DNA of 64,000 nt from the NCBI RefSeq assembly GCF_019303475.1, contig NZ_JABLSI010000017.1, positions 2,023 through 66,022 of the forward strand, read 5' to 3'. The notes below the pieces were generated by a model. That model saw nothing but the letters and a program-made list of their open reading frames with translations. It was not told the origin of the DNA and did no database searches. Shown one piece after another: positions 10,872-20,260 of the stretch. The stretch is from Streptomyces sp. JJ38 (lineage in GTDB: Bacteria > Actinomycetota > Actinomycetes > Streptomycetales > Streptomycetaceae). Position 1 is the stretch's first letter; every line of letters begins with the position of its first letter. Position numbers and translations under genes: made by a program.

Positions 10872-11666
10872 CTACGCGTCCGGGAGGGCGACCGAGCGGG
10901 GGTCGAAGCCGAAGGGCAGCTCCAGCCGGTGGGCGCGCAGGAGGGCGTCGTCGCACAGCAGGGTGCGGGTGGGGCCGTCGGCTGCGATGACGCCGTCGCT
11001 GAGGATCACCGAGCGGGGGCACAGCTCCAGGGCGTAGGGCAGGTCGTGGGTGACCATGAGCACGGTGACGTCGAGTCCCCGCAGAATCTCGGCGAGTTCG
11101 CGACGGGCGGCCGGGTCGAGGTTGGAGGAGGGCTCGTCGAGGACGAGGATCTCCGGCCGCATGGCCAGCACGGTGGCGACGGCGACACGGCGGCGCTGGC
11201 CGAAGGAGAGATGGTGCGGGGCCCGGTCGGCGGCGTCGCCCATGCCGACGCGGTCCAGCGCCTCCCGGACCCGGGCGTCGAGTTCGGGGCCGCGCAGTCC
11301 GGCGTTGGCGGGGCCGAAGGCGACGTCCTCCCGGACGGTGGGCATGAAGAGCTGGTCGTCCGGGTCCTGGAAGACGATGCCGACGCGGCGGCGGATCTCG
11401 GCGAGGTGGGTCTTGGCGACGGGCAGTCCGCCGACGCTGACCCGTCCGGCTCCGGCGGTCAGGATGCCGTTGAGGTGCAGGACGAGGGTGGTCTTCCCGG
11501 CGCCGTTGGGGCCGAGGAGGGCCACGCGCTCGCCGCGGCCGATGGTGAGGTCGACGCCGAACAGCGCCTGGTGCCCGTCGGGGTAGGCGTAGGCGAGGCC
11601 GGAGACGTCCAGCGAGGCGGCCTCGGGAGTGGGGGCGGGGACGAGTGCGGGGCTCACAGGGTCCAT
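10872..11666 (-). CDS. cbiO: ECF transporter ATPase (CbiO/NikO type)
   Basis: A 264-residue ABC ATPase that powers the energy-coupling-factor metal importer formed with the two upstream genes. Motifs are Walker A GPNGAGKTT, Q-loop VFQDPDDQLF (typical of ECF and CbiO proteins), signature LSFGQRRRVA and Walker B LVLDEPSSNLD. The start at 11666 overlaps the end of cbiQ by 13 bp. An alternative GTG at 11657 would give a GTGA stop/start overlap with cbiQ and is also plausible. It is last in the cbiM-cbiQ-cbiO operon. Nickel rather than cobalt is suggested by the Nur box in front of the operon. Confidence 0.93.
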   Translation of the reverse strand: MDPVSPALVPAPTPEAASLDVSGLAYAYPDGHQALFGVDLTIGRGERVALLGPNGAGKTTLVLHLNGILTAGAGRVSVGGLPVAKTHLAEIRRRVGIVFQDPDDQLFMPTVREDVAFGPANAGLRGPELDARVREALDRVGMGDAADRAPHHLSFGQRRRVAVATVLAMRPEILVLDEPSSNLDPAARRELAEILRGLDVTVLMVTHDLPYALELCPRSVILSDGVIAADGPTRTLLCDDALLRAHRLELPFGFDPRSVALPDA

Positions 11667-12418
11667 CCCATCAGGCAGACGAGGAGGGCGGCGCCGGGGA
11701 GTGCGGCGGCGGCCGCCCACTGGGCCGGGCGCGTCGCGGTGCCGTTGTCGAGATCCGGCATGGCGCCGGTGTAGCCGCGGCTGAGCATGGCCAGGTGGAC
11801 CCGCTCGCCGCGTTCGTAGGAGCGGATGAACAGGGCGCCCGCGGTCCTGGCGAGCGTCCCCCACTGCCGCACGCCGCGGGCGTCGAGGCCGCGGGACGCC
11901 TGGGCGATCCGCATACGGCGCAGTTCGCCGGCGATGACGTCGAGGTAGCGCACCATGAACGCGGCGATCTGCACGAGGAGCGCGGGCAGCCTGAGGCGGC
12001 GCAGCCCGAGCAGCAGGTCCCGCAGCTCCGTGGTGGCGGCGAGCAGGACGGAGCCGGCCACGCCGAGGGTGCCCTTGGCGAGGATGTTCCACGCGCTCCA
12101 CAGCCCGGACTCGCTCAGCGACAGCCCCAGCCACTCCACCCGCGGCCCTTCGGCGAGGAAGGGCAGCAGGACGGCGAAGACGACGAAGGGCACCTCGACG
12201 AGCATCCGCCGCAGCAGGAAGCCCGGCGGTACCCGGGCGGCGACGGCCACGGCGGCGAGCAGCAGCGCGTAGCCGCCGAAGGCCCACACGGCGGTGCGGG
12301 GCGTGGACACGACGGCGAGGACGAAGGCGAGCGTTGCGACGATCTTGCAGTGCGCGGGCAGCCGGTGCACCGGTGAGTGACCGTGCCGGTAGAGGGCGTG
12401 GGCGTGCCCGGCCCCCAT
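11654..12418 (-). CDS. cbiQ: ECF transporter transmembrane coupling protein (CbiQ/EcfT)
   Basis: A 254-residue membrane protein with about five hydrophobic segments. It carries the two cytoplasmic coupling motifs that bind the ATPases in EcfT proteins, here ASRGLDARG and LSRGYTG. It links the substrate-binding CbiM-type protein to CbiO. The ATG at 12418 lies 1 nt after the cbiM stop, so the genes are translationally coupled. The N-terminus is His-rich (HAHALYRHGHSPVH), as often seen in cobalt/nickel systems. Confidence 0.93.
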   Translation of the reverse strand: MGAGHAHALYRHGHSPVHRLPAHCKIVATLAFVLAVVSTPRTAVWAFGGYALLLAAVAVAARVPPGFLLRRMLVEVPFVVFAVLLPFLAEGPRVEWLGLSLSESGLWSAWNILAKGTLGVAGSVLLAATTELRDLLLGLRRLRLPALLVQIAAFMVRYLDVIAGELRRMRIAQASRGLDARGVRQWGTLARTAGALFIRSYERGERVHLAMLSRGYTGAMPDLDNGTATRPAQWAAAAALPGAALLVCLMGWTL

Positions 12419-12419
12419 G

Positions 12420-13487
12420 TCAGACGCTTTCGCGCCGCGGAGTGCCCGCGGCGTTCCGCCCGGCCTCCCGGCGCCGGGCGAGCAGGTAGAAGCCGGTGCC
12501 GACGCCGAGCGCGGCGGTGACGCCGATCAGCCCGGCCAGGCCGCCGGAGAGCCGCTCGTTGTCGACCCCCTCGACGCCGTAGTCGGCCAGCGGGGAGTCC
12601 GCCGTGGCGCTGTCCTCGGCCTGCTGGATGATCTCGTGGTCGGTGGCGACGCGCTCCAGCCCGTCGAGCTCGGAGGAGGCGTAGAAGCTCAGGAAGCCCG
12701 CGCAGACGACGGTGGCGGCCAGGCCGCCCACCCACAGCGGGCGGATGGAGCGGGCGGTGGCGGGCTGCTCCTCGGGCCGCGGCTCCGCGGCGGGGACCTC
12801 GGTCTCGGAGCCGCTGGCGTCGCGCAGGACGAGCGGGGCACGCAGGCCGCGGGCGCCGTGGACGAGGTCGGGGCGGGCGGCGAGGACGGCACCGACGGCC
12901 AGCGCGGTGATGACGCCTTCCCCGACGCCGATGGCGGTGTGGACGCCGGTCATGGCGGCGAAGACGGAGCCGGTCGAGATGTCGGCCGTGCCGCCGACGG
13001 CGAAGAGCAGGGTGAACACCATGGCCGCGACGGGCACCGACACGAGGGCGGAGACGAAGGCGGCGGCCGTCAGCGAACTGCGGCGCCGGGGCAGGGCCGT
13101 GGCGAGCAGCCGGAAGAGCGGGTAGGCGACGAGGACGGCGACGACGCCGAGCAGCGTGATGTTGACGCCGAGCGCGGTGATGCCGCCGTCGGCGAAGAGC
13201 AGCGCCTGGAGCATGAGGACGACGGACAGGCACAGCACGGCCGTGTAGGGGCCGACGAGTATGGCCGCCAGCGCACCGCCCATGAGGTGGCCGCTGGTTC
13301 CGGCACCCACCGGGAAGTTGATCATCTGGACGGCGAAGACGAAGGCCGCGACGAGCCCGGCGAGCGGGGCGGCCCGCTCGTCCAGCTCACGTCGGGCGCC
13401 CTTGAGGGACACCGCGACTGCGGTGACGGCGACCGCCCCTGCGGCCACCGAGACGGGGGCGTCGAAGAATCCGTCGGGGACATGCAT
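12420..13487 (-). CDS. cbiM: ECF metal-binding membrane protein CbiM/NikM fused to PDGLE (CbiN-like) domain
   Basis: A 355-residue substrate-specific component for Co2+ or Ni2+ uptake. It starts MHVPDGFFDAP, the invariant family N-terminus whose Met1-His2 forms the metal site; this fixes the start at 13487 rather than at upstream codons. Conserved GHLMGG and about six membrane segments follow. The C-terminal part (about 240-340) has two further membrane segments around an extracellular PDGLE-type loop that replaces a separate CbiN. The operon continues into cbiQ and cbiO. Regulation by nickel through Nur is inferred from the operator at 13556-13572, so NikM may be the better name. Confidence 0.92.
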   Translation of the reverse strand: MHVPDGFFDAPVSVAAGAVAVTAVAVSLKGARRELDERAAPLAGLVAAFVFAVQMINFPVGAGTSGHLMGGALAAILVGPYTAVLCLSVVLMLQALLFADGGITALGVNITLLGVVAVLVAYPLFRLLATALPRRRSSLTAAAFVSALVSVPVAAMVFTLLFAVGGTADISTGSVFAAMTGVHTAIGVGEGVITALAVGAVLAARPDLVHGARGLRAPLVLRDASGSETEVPAAEPRPEEQPATARSIRPLWVGGLAATVVCAGFLSFYASSELDGLERVATDHEIIQQAEDSATADSPLADYGVEGVDNERLSGGLAGLIGVTAALGVGTGFYLLARRREAGRNAAGTPRRESV

Positions 13488-13541
13488 GGCTGATCGCCTC
13501 ACGGTCGGCTGAATCATTTCGGTCGCGGCTGCGACCGGACG

Positions 13542-13547
13542 ATGATA
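13542..13547 (-). promoter_or_regulatory. Putative -10 box of the metal-importer operon
   Basis: Read on the minus strand as TATCAT. It lies 8 bp downstream of the Nur-box-like palindrome, so a bound repressor would cover the -35 region. No good -35 hexamer is visible other than the palindrome itself. Confidence 0.35.
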
Positions 13548-13555
13548 GTCCCCAG

Positions 13556-13572
13556 TTGCGAACGGCTTGCAA
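13556..13572 (-). promoter_or_regulatory. Nur box (nickel-responsive Fur-family operator)
   Basis: On the minus strand the site reads TTGCAA-GCCGT-TCGCAA. It matches the Streptomyces Nur consensus tTGCaa-N5-ttGCAA at 11 of 12 specified positions. It sits about 70 bp upstream of the cbiM start. Nur represses nickel uptake genes when nickel is plentiful, so this identifies the ECF operon as a likely nickel importer. Confidence 0.7.
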
Positions 13573-13734
13573 GAGCGCATGTCTCACACCGCGGACGGCA
13601 CCCACGGCCCCTCGGCGGAGGAAGGCCAGGTCAGGGAAGCCTGTGGGGCAGCTCACAGCCGCCGAGCCGCACCAGGACGGTGATTTTCGGGTCTTACGGG
13701 GTGGACGGGCGCCCGCCCGCGAAGGAGCCGACGC

Positions 13735-14151
13735 ATGCGACGACCGCTGACCATCGACCACACCGTCCGGGTACGGCTGCCCGGCCGCCCCGGCTCCGGG
13801 CCGGTGCCGGCCACGCTGCACTACGACGGCGCCGACCCGCTCGCCATGCGCGTCGCCTTTCCCGCCGAGGCCTCGCTGAACGGCACCGAGGTGACCTGGG
13901 TCTTCGCCCGCCGCCTGCTCGACGACGGGCTGCGCGGACCGGCCGGGGAGGGCGACGTCCGCATCCGCCCGGGCGGGGCGGGCCGCACGGTGCTGGAGCT
14001 GTGCGCACCGCAGGGCACCGCACTGGTCGAGCTCCGCCGCGAGGACCTCCACCGCTTCCTGGCGGCGACGTACACGTTCGTACCGGAGGCCGCCGAGTCC
14101 TCCCGCATCGACGTCGACGCCGCCCTGGCCGCCCTCCTCGGCCCCGTCTGA
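13735..14151 (+). CDS. SsgA-like cell division/sporulation regulator (SALP)
   Basis: A 138-residue protein of the SsgA/SALP family, found in morphologically complex actinomycetes. Members help localise division or peptidoglycan machinery during sporulation and spore separation. Conserved features are TATLHYDGADPLAMRVAFP-like strands (here from about residue 24), VTWVFARRLLDDGL, GDVRIRP and a hydrophobic C-terminal helix. The ATG at 13735 has GAAGGAG 7 nt upstream. The gene diverges from the nickel operon and ends before a strong hairpin. The chromosomal neighbourhood (pmt, PBP, rsmA) resembles that of SsgE in S. coelicolor, but I cannot assign the paralogue. Confidence 0.88.
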   Translation: MRRPLTIDHTVRVRLPGRPGSGPVPATLHYDGADPLAMRVAFPAEASLNGTEVTWVFARRLLDDGLRGPAGEGDVRIRPGGAGRTVLELCAPQGTALVELRREDLHRFLAATYTFVPEAAESSRIDVDAALAALLGPV

Positions 14152-14169
14152 GCCCGATCCCCCGACACA

Positions 14170-14207
14170 CCGGTGGCCCGGTACCGCGTGCGGTACCGGG
14201 CCACCGG
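14170..14207. terminator. Bidirectional terminator hairpin
   Basis: A perfect 16-bp inverted repeat (14170-14185 and 14192-14207, left arm CCGGTGGCCCGGTACC) with a 6-nt loop. It lies between the convergent SsgA-like and MMPL genes. There is no U-tract, which is usual in Streptomyces. Confidence 0.75.
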
Positions 14208-14227
14208 GCGTCGGCGGGATGCCGGCG

Positions 14228-16477
14228 TCAGACCCTGGCGTGCTCGGGGGCGGGGTCGGGCGCGGTCTTGGTGGCGGTGAGGTGCTGCTGCAGCCGCTCA
14301 CCCTCCACGTCGACGTTGGGCAGGATGCGGTCAAGCCACTTCGGCAGCCACCAGGCCTTGTCGCCGAGCAGCGCGAGCACCGCCGGGACGATGGCCATGC
14401 GCACGACGAACGCGTCGAACAGGATGGCGATGGCGAGGCCGAAGCCCATCATCTTGATCATGGAGTCGCCGGCCCCGATGAAGCCCGCGAAGACGCTGAT
14501 CATGATGACGGCGGCGGCCGTGACGACGCGGGCGCCCAGCTTGAAGCCGGTGACGACGGCCTGGCCGGGCCGCTCGCCGTGGACGTAGGCCTCCCGCATC
14601 CGGGTGACGAGGAAGACCTCGTAGTCCATCGCCAGGCCGAAGATCACACCGATCATGAAGATCGGCATCATGCTCATGATCGGGCCGGTCTGGTCCACGC
14701 CCAGCAGCCCGGCAGCCCAGCCCCACTGGAAGACGGCGACGACGGCGCCGAGCGCGGCGAGCACCGACAGCAGGAAGCCGAGGGCCGCCTTGAGCGGCAC
14801 CAGCACCGAGCGGAAGACCATCAGCAGCAGGACGAAGGCCAGGCCGACGACCAGCGTCAGATAGGGCACCAGCGCGTCGTCCATGACCTGTGAGAAGTCG
14901 ATGAGGCTGGCGGTGAACCCGGAGACGAGCACGACCGCGCCGTACTGCTCCTCGATCTGCCCGGACATGCCGCGGATCTCGCGGACCAGGTCCTCGGTCT
15001 CGACGCTGCTGGGCCGGGTCTCGGGGATGACGGGCACGACGGCCGCGTTCTTCTCCTCGTTCATCATCTCCGGCTCGCCGACGACGGCGACGCCCTCGAG
15101 ATCCCGCAGGGAGTCGCCGATGTCGCGGACCGTGCGGTCCGCGTCCCCGCCCTTCTCGACGACCTCGTCCAGGTCGACGACGACCATCAGCGGGCCGTTG
15201 AACCCGGGGCCGAAGCCCTCCGCGACCAGGTCGTAGGCGCGGCGCTGCGTGGTGGAGGTGGGCGAGTTGCCGTCGTCCGGCAGGCCGAGCGTCATGCTGC
15301 CGACCGGGATGGCGACGGCGCCGAGCCCGATGACCGCGGTCAGCAGGACGACGAGAGGGCGGCGCAGCGTGAAGCCGGCCCAGCGGGCGCCCAGGCTCGG
15401 CTTGGCGTCCTCGGAGGGCATCGGCGGAACGCCGGTCTCCGGGTTGGCCTTGCGCACTTTGCGGCCGAAGATCCGCTTGCCGACCATGCCGAGCGCGGCG
15501 GGCACGAGCGTGATGGCGACCAGCACCGCGATGACGACCGTGGCCGCGGCCGCGAGACCCATCTTGGTCAGGATCGGCACGTTGACGACGGCGAGGCCGG
15601 CCAGCGCGATGACGACCGTCAGACCGGCGAAGACGACGGCGGAGCCGGCGGTGCCGACGGCCCGGCCGATGGCCTCCTCGCGGTCCCGGCCCTCCATCAG
15701 CTCGGCCCGGTACCGGGAGGCGATGAACAGCGCGTAGTCGATGCCGACGGCGAGGCCGATCATCATGGCGAGCGTGTTCGTGGTGGCCGACAGACCCAGC
15801 GTGGAGCCGAGCGCCGCGATGCCGGTGACGCCGATCATGACGCCGATCAGGGCGGTGATCAGCGGCAGCCCGGCGGCCACGAGCGAGCCGAAGGTGAGGA
15901 TGAGGACGAGCGCGGCGACCCCGATGCCGATGATCTCGCCGTTGCCCATCTCGGGTTCGACGAACAGCACGTCACCGCCGACCTCGACGGTCAGCCCCGC
16001 GTCCCGCCCGAGCTCGACCGCGTCCTCGATCTGCCCCCGGGTCTCGTCCGTCAGCTCGGGGCCCGGCACCTCGTAGACGCCGTTCGCGATGGCGGTGGTG
16101 GCGTCCTCACTGATCGACTTGGCCTCGAAGGGGTTCGGGACGCCGACGACCTGGCTGTGCTTCTCCGGGGAGAGCTCGCCGAGCACCTTCTCCACGGCGG
16201 CCCGGTTCTCCGGGTCGGTGATCTTCTCCCCGTCCGGGGCCTTGAAGACGAAACGGCCCTGGGCGCCGTCGGCGGCGGCGTCCCCGGGGCTGCGCTCCTC
16301 CATCAGGTCGAAGGCCTGCTGGGACTCCGTCCCGGGCAGGGCGAACTCGTCGTCCGGCGGATCACCGGCGGTGGAGGCGGCGCCGATCACGACGACGAGC
16401 AGCGCCGCCCACAGCAGGGCTACGATGCGCCGCCGCCGGAAGGCGAGCCGGCCGAGTTTGTACAGGAAAGTGGCCAC
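14228..16477 (-). CDS. MMPL/RND-family membrane transporter
   Basis: A 749-residue inner-membrane exporter of the MMPL branch of the RND superfamily. It has two repeats, each a membrane segment, a large extracytoplasmic domain (about residues 35-170 and 390-520) and five further segments. The proton-relay Asp-Tyr pairs of the family appear as GIDYALFIASRYR and AMDYEVFLVTRMRE. MMPL proteins export lipids, glycolipids or small hydrophobic molecules. The GTG at 16477 begins right before FLYKLGRLAFRRRR, the usual start of the family. It diverges from the tricorn protease across 265 bp that hold no gene. Substrate unknown. Confidence 0.93.
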   Translation of the reverse strand: MATFLYKLGRLAFRRRRIVALLWAALLVVVIGAASTAGDPPDDEFALPGTESQQAFDLMEERSPGDAAADGAQGRFVFKAPDGEKITDPENRAAVEKVLGELSPEKHSQVVGVPNPFEAKSISEDATTAIANGVYEVPGPELTDETRGQIEDAVELGRDAGLTVEVGGDVLFVEPEMGNGEIIGIGVAALVLILTFGSLVAAGLPLITALIGVMIGVTGIAALGSTLGLSATTNTLAMMIGLAVGIDYALFIASRYRAELMEGRDREEAIGRAVGTAGSAVVFAGLTVVIALAGLAVVNVPILTKMGLAAAATVVIAVLVAITLVPAALGMVGKRIFGRKVRKANPETGVPPMPSEDAKPSLGARWAGFTLRRPLVVLLTAVIGLGAVAIPVGSMTLGLPDDGNSPTSTTQRRAYDLVAEGFGPGFNGPLMVVVDLDEVVEKGGDADRTVRDIGDSLRDLEGVAVVGEPEMMNEEKNAAVVPVIPETRPSSVETEDLVREIRGMSGQIEEQYGAVVLVSGFTASLIDFSQVMDDALVPYLTLVVGLAFVLLLMVFRSVLVPLKAALGFLLSVLAALGAVVAVFQWGWAAGLLGVDQTGPIMSMMPIFMIGVIFGLAMDYEVFLVTRMREAYVHGERPGQAVVTGFKLGARVVTAAAVIMISVFAGFIGAGDSMIKMMGFGLAIAILFDAFVVRMAIVPAVLALLGDKAWWLPKWLDRILPNVDVEGERLQQHLTATKTAPDPAPEHARV

Positions 16478-16742
16478 GGGAGGGTTACTCCGGTCTGGTC
16501 GTGCGGGCGGTCGGTGCGAGATGATCGGACAGTTCGGCGGTGCGGGGCCGGTCGGCTCGGAAAATGACAGCCCCTGACAGAAGAGACGCCCAGGCGCACT
16601 GTACGGGTGCCCGCCCCTCGAAACTGAGGCGTAGGTCACATCCCCGCTGTGGAACGGTTCACCCCCGGGCGCGCGTCTCACACGCACTCGCGCGGGCCGG
16701 GCCGACTTGCCGGGCCCCTGGCACGGCCGAACCATAAGAGGG

Positions 16743-19700
16743 GTGAGTGACGACGCCGCGTACCTCCGGTATCCGCACCTCCACGGTGACCTGCTCTGCT
16801 TCGTCACCGAGGACGACGTGTGGGCGGCACCGCTCGCCCCGGCGGGCGAGCCGCCGGGGCGAGCGTGGCGGCTCACCGTCGACCGCACGCGGGTCGGGCC
16901 GCCCCGCTTCTCCCCCGACGGGCGGCACATCGCCTTCACCTCCTGGCGCAGCCTGGACCCGGAGATCCACCTCGTCGACGTCGCCGGCGGCCCGGCCCGG
17001 CGGCTGACGTACTGGGGCGCGCCGGACACCCGCGTCTGCGGCTGGACGCCGGAGGGCGACATCCTGGCCGTGGCCTCCCACGGGCAGCCCTTCTCCTACT
17101 TCACCTGGGCCTACCGGCTGCCGCTCGACGGCGGGCCCGGCGGGCAGCTCCCCTGGGGTCCGTGCAGCGACATCGCCGTCGCCGACCTGCGCGACTTCCC
17201 CGGCGGTGAGCGCCGCACCCTCCTGCTGACCGGCCGTCCGCCGCACGAGCCGGCCGCCTGGAAGCGCTACCGGGGCGGCGCCACGGGACGGATGTGGCTG
17301 CACGGCGAGCGGCTGTTGCCCGAGCTGGCCGGCCACCTCGACTCCCCCATGTTCGTGCGCGACGGGACGCGGACCGAGGAGGACGGGCAGCCCGCCTGGC
17401 GGGTCGCCTTCCTCTCCGACCACGAGGGCGTCGGCAACGTGTACTCCTGCCGCCCCGACGGCTCCGACCTCCGCCGCCACACCGACCACGCCGACTTCTA
17501 CGCCCGGCACGCCGCCACCGACGGCAGCCGCGTCGTCTACCAGTGCGCGGGGGGCCTGTGGCTGGTGGACGACCTGAGCCCCGACGGGCAGCCACGGCGG
17601 CTGGACGTGCGGCTGTGCGGGCCGCGCCCCGGGCGCCGGAGCTACCAGGTCCCGGCCGCCACCCGGCTCGACGGCCTCGCGGTGGACACCACCGGGCGGG
17701 CCAGCGCCGTGTGCGTCGGCGGCAGCCTGTACTGGCTCACCCACCGCGAGGGACCGGCCCGGGTCATCTCCACCACGCCCGGCGTGCGGGTACGGCTGCC
17801 GGAGATGTTGGGCGCCACCGGGCGCATCGCCTACGTCACCGACGCCGAGGGCGCCGACGCCATCGAGCTCGCCTACCTGCCGAGGGCCAGCGGCGGCCAG
17901 AGGCCGCGCCGGATGGCGTCCGGACGGCTCGGGCTCGTCCACGAGCTGGTCGCCTCCCCGGACGGCGGCACCCTCGCCGTCGCCACGCACGACGGACGGC
18001 TGCTGCTCGTCGACGTCGCCGGGCTACTGGAGCGCGGGAACGACCTGACCGCGCGGCGCACGACGGGGGACGGCGGCGGGGAGGAGGGCGCGGGAACCAC
18101 GCCGCCAGACGCCGGTCAGGACGGGCCGGCGGACGAGGACGAGGGGCCCGAACCGGCCGTCACCGAGCTGGTGCGCTCCGCCAACGGCCCGGTCCGGGAC
18201 CTCGCCTTCTCCCCCGACTCGCAGTGGCTGGCCTGGGCACACCCCGGGGTCGGACGCTCCCTGCGGGAGATCCGGATCGGCCGGCTCGCGGACGGCACGG
18301 TCATCGAGGTCACCAACGGCCGCTTCGAGGACGAGCAGCCGGTGTTCACGCGGGACGGGCGGTACCTCGCGTTCCTGTCCTGGCGGGGCTTCGACCCGGT
18401 CTACGACGTGCACACCGGCGACCTGTCGTTCCCGCTGGGCTGCCGCCCGTACCTCGTCCCGCTGTCCTCCGCGACGCCCTCGCCGTTCGCGCTCAACCCG
18501 GAGGGCCGCCCCGCCGCCGGCGGCCTCGACCCGCGCGAGACGCCCAGCGGCTTCGACGAGGACCGCGCGGTGATGGTGGAGGCGGAGGGGCTGGCCAGCC
18601 GGGTCACGCCGTTCCCGGTGGCCGCCTCGAAGTACTCGGCGCTGCAACCGGTGGCCGGGGGCGGGGTGGTGTGGCTGCGCTACCCCATCTCCGGCGCGCT
18701 GGGCGAGACGTTCGTCAACCCGGCCGACACCTCGGGCCGCCCGACGCTGGAGTACTTCGACATCGCCCGTGCCAAGCGGGTGGAACTCAGCGTCGACGTC
18801 GACTCCTTCGCCGTCAGCGGCGACGGCACCCGCATGGTCCTCAACGACGAGGGCGACCTGCGGGCCGTGCCCGCCAACGACAGCCCCGACAGCGACTCCA
18901 CGGTGTGGATCGACCTGCGCCGCATCATGCACGAGGTCCACCCCGTCGAGCAGTGGCGGCAGTCCTTCGAGGAGGCCGGGCGGATCACCCGGGCCTACTT
19001 CTGGGACCCGGGCATGTGCGGCATCGACTGGGACGCCGTCCTCGACCAGTACCGGCCGCTGGTGGACGCGGTGGCGTCCCCCGACGAGTTCGCGGACCTG
19101 CTGCGCGAGGTCCTGGGCGAGCTGGGCACGTCGCACGCCTACGTGGCCGGGTCCCGGCGCAACGAGGGGCCGCCGCACTACCAGCGGCCCATCGGGCTGC
19201 TGGGCGCCAACCTCGCGCGGACGAAGGACGGCGAGTGGCTGGTCTCGCGCATCCTGCCGGGCGAGTCCTCGGACCCCAGGGCCCGCTCCCCGCTGGCCGG
19301 TTCCGGCATCCGGGAGGGCGCCGTCCTCACCCATGTCGACGGCCGCCCCGTCGACCCGGTGGCCGGGCCCTACCCGCTGCTGTCCGGCGCCGGGGGCACC
19401 ACGGTGGAGCTGGCCTTCCGCAGCCCCGACGGCTCCGGGCCGCCGCGGCGGGTCGCCGTCGTCCCGCTGGTCGACGAACGGCCGCTGCGATACCAGGACT
19501 GGGTCGCCAAACGCCGCGCCGTGGTACGCGAGTTGAGCGACGGGAAGTGCGGTTACCTGCACATCCCCGACATGGGCGGCTCGGGCTGGGCGCAGTTCAA
19601 CCGGGACCTGCGCATGGAGGTCACCCGGCCCGCGCTCATCGTGGACGTGCGCGGCAACGCGGGCGGCAACATCAGCGAGTTGGTCGTCGAGGGACTGACC

Positions 19701-20174
19701 CGCCGCATCCTCGGCTGGGACCTCACCCGGGGCGCCGAGCCGGTGTCCTACACCTCCAACGCGCCGCGCGGGCCGATCGTCGCCCTGGCCGACGAGGCGA
19801 CCTCCTCCGACGGCGACATGATCACCGCGGCCTTCAAACTCCTCGGGCTCGGGCCCGTCGTCGGCTCCCGCACCTGGGGCGGCGTCGTCGGCATGACGGG
19901 ACGTCACCGGCTCGGCGACGGCACGATCATCACCGTCCCGATGAACGCCGCCTGGTTCGACGCCTACGGGTGGGACGTGGAGAACCTCGGCGTCGCCCCG
20001 GACATCGAGGCCCTGCGCACGCCGCTGGACTGGGCGGAGGGCCGCTACACGGTCCTGAGCACCGCCGTCGGGACGGCGCTGGACCTCCTCGAGAGCAACC
20101 CGGCGAGCACACCGCCCGACCACTCCGACGTCCCCGACCGTCGACGCCCCCCACTGCCACCCCGCACGGTTTAG
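16743..20174 (+). CDS. Tricorn-family protease
   Basis: A 1143-residue cytoplasmic protease that trims peptides released by the proteasome and other proteases. Two N-terminal beta-propellers (about residues 10-700) precede a helical segment, a PDZ-like domain (about 840-920) and the S41-type catalytic core. The active-site residues line up with the family: S797-H798 in GTSHAY, Ser 1021/1022 in TSSDGD, and E1080 in WDVENLG. An Asp/Glu/Gly-rich insert of about 45 residues (18050-18180) lies within the second propeller region and looks disordered. The GTG at 16743 is chosen because the family starts SDxAYLRxPHLHGD; the purine stretch before it is too close to be a normal RBS. Confidence 0.94.
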   Translation: MSDDAAYLRYPHLHGDLLCFVTEDDVWAAPLAPAGEPPGRAWRLTVDRTRVGPPRFSPDGRHIAFTSWRSLDPEIHLVDVAGGPARRLTYWGAPDTRVCGWTPEGDILAVASHGQPFSYFTWAYRLPLDGGPGGQLPWGPCSDIAVADLRDFPGGERRTLLLTGRPPHEPAAWKRYRGGATGRMWLHGERLLPELAGHLDSPMFVRDGTRTEEDGQPAWRVAFLSDHEGVGNVYSCRPDGSDLRRHTDHADFYARHAATDGSRVVYQCAGGLWLVDDLSPDGQPRRLDVRLCGPRPGRRSYQVPAATRLDGLAVDTTGRASAVCVGGSLYWLTHREGPARVISTTPGVRVRLPEMLGATGRIAYVTDAEGADAIELAYLPRASGGQRPRRMASGRLGLVHELVASPDGGTLAVATHDGRLLLVDVAGLLERGNDLTARRTTGDGGGEEGAGTTPPDAGQDGPADEDEGPEPAVTELVRSANGPVRDLAFSPDSQWLAWAHPGVGRSLREIRIGRLADGTVIEVTNGRFEDEQPVFTRDGRYLAFLSWRGFDPVYDVHTGDLSFPLGCRPYLVPLSSATPSPFALNPEGRPAAGGLDPRETPSGFDEDRAVMVEAEGLASRVTPFPVAASKYSALQPVAGGGVVWLRYPISGALGETFVNPADTSGRPTLEYFDIARAKRVELSVDVDSFAVSGDGTRMVLNDEGDLRAVPANDSPDSDSTVWIDLRRIMHEVHPVEQWRQSFEEAGRITRAYFWDPGMCGIDWDAVLDQYRPLVDAVASPDEFADLLREVLGELGTSHAYVAGSRRNEGPPHYQRPIGLLGANLARTKDGEWLVSRILPGESSDPRARSPLAGSGIREGAVLTHVDGRPVDPVAGPYPLLSGAGGTTVELAFRSPDGSGPPRRVAVVPLVDERPLRYQDWVAKRRAVVRELSDGKCGYLHIPDMGGSGWAQFNRDLRMEVTRPALIVDVRGNAGGNISELVVEGLTRRILGWDLTRGAEPVSYTSNAPRGPIVALADEATSSDGDMITAAFKLLGLGPVVGSRTWGGVVGMTGRHRLGDGTIITVPMNAAWFDAYGWDVENLGVAPDIEALRTPLDWAEGRYTVLSTAVGTALDLLESNPASTPPDHSDVPDRRRPPLPPRTV

Positions 20175-20260
20175 GCCGACATGCGAAGTATGCCGGTGCG
20201 TGTCAGGCTGATCACGGCCGATCACGGCCGTTCTCTCACACTGACGTGGAGCAGCGGAAC

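Noticed and set aside
13488..13734. Possible cobalamin riboswitch before the ECF operon
   Set aside because: No B12-box-like segment could be found on the minus strand, and a Nur box explains regulation better.
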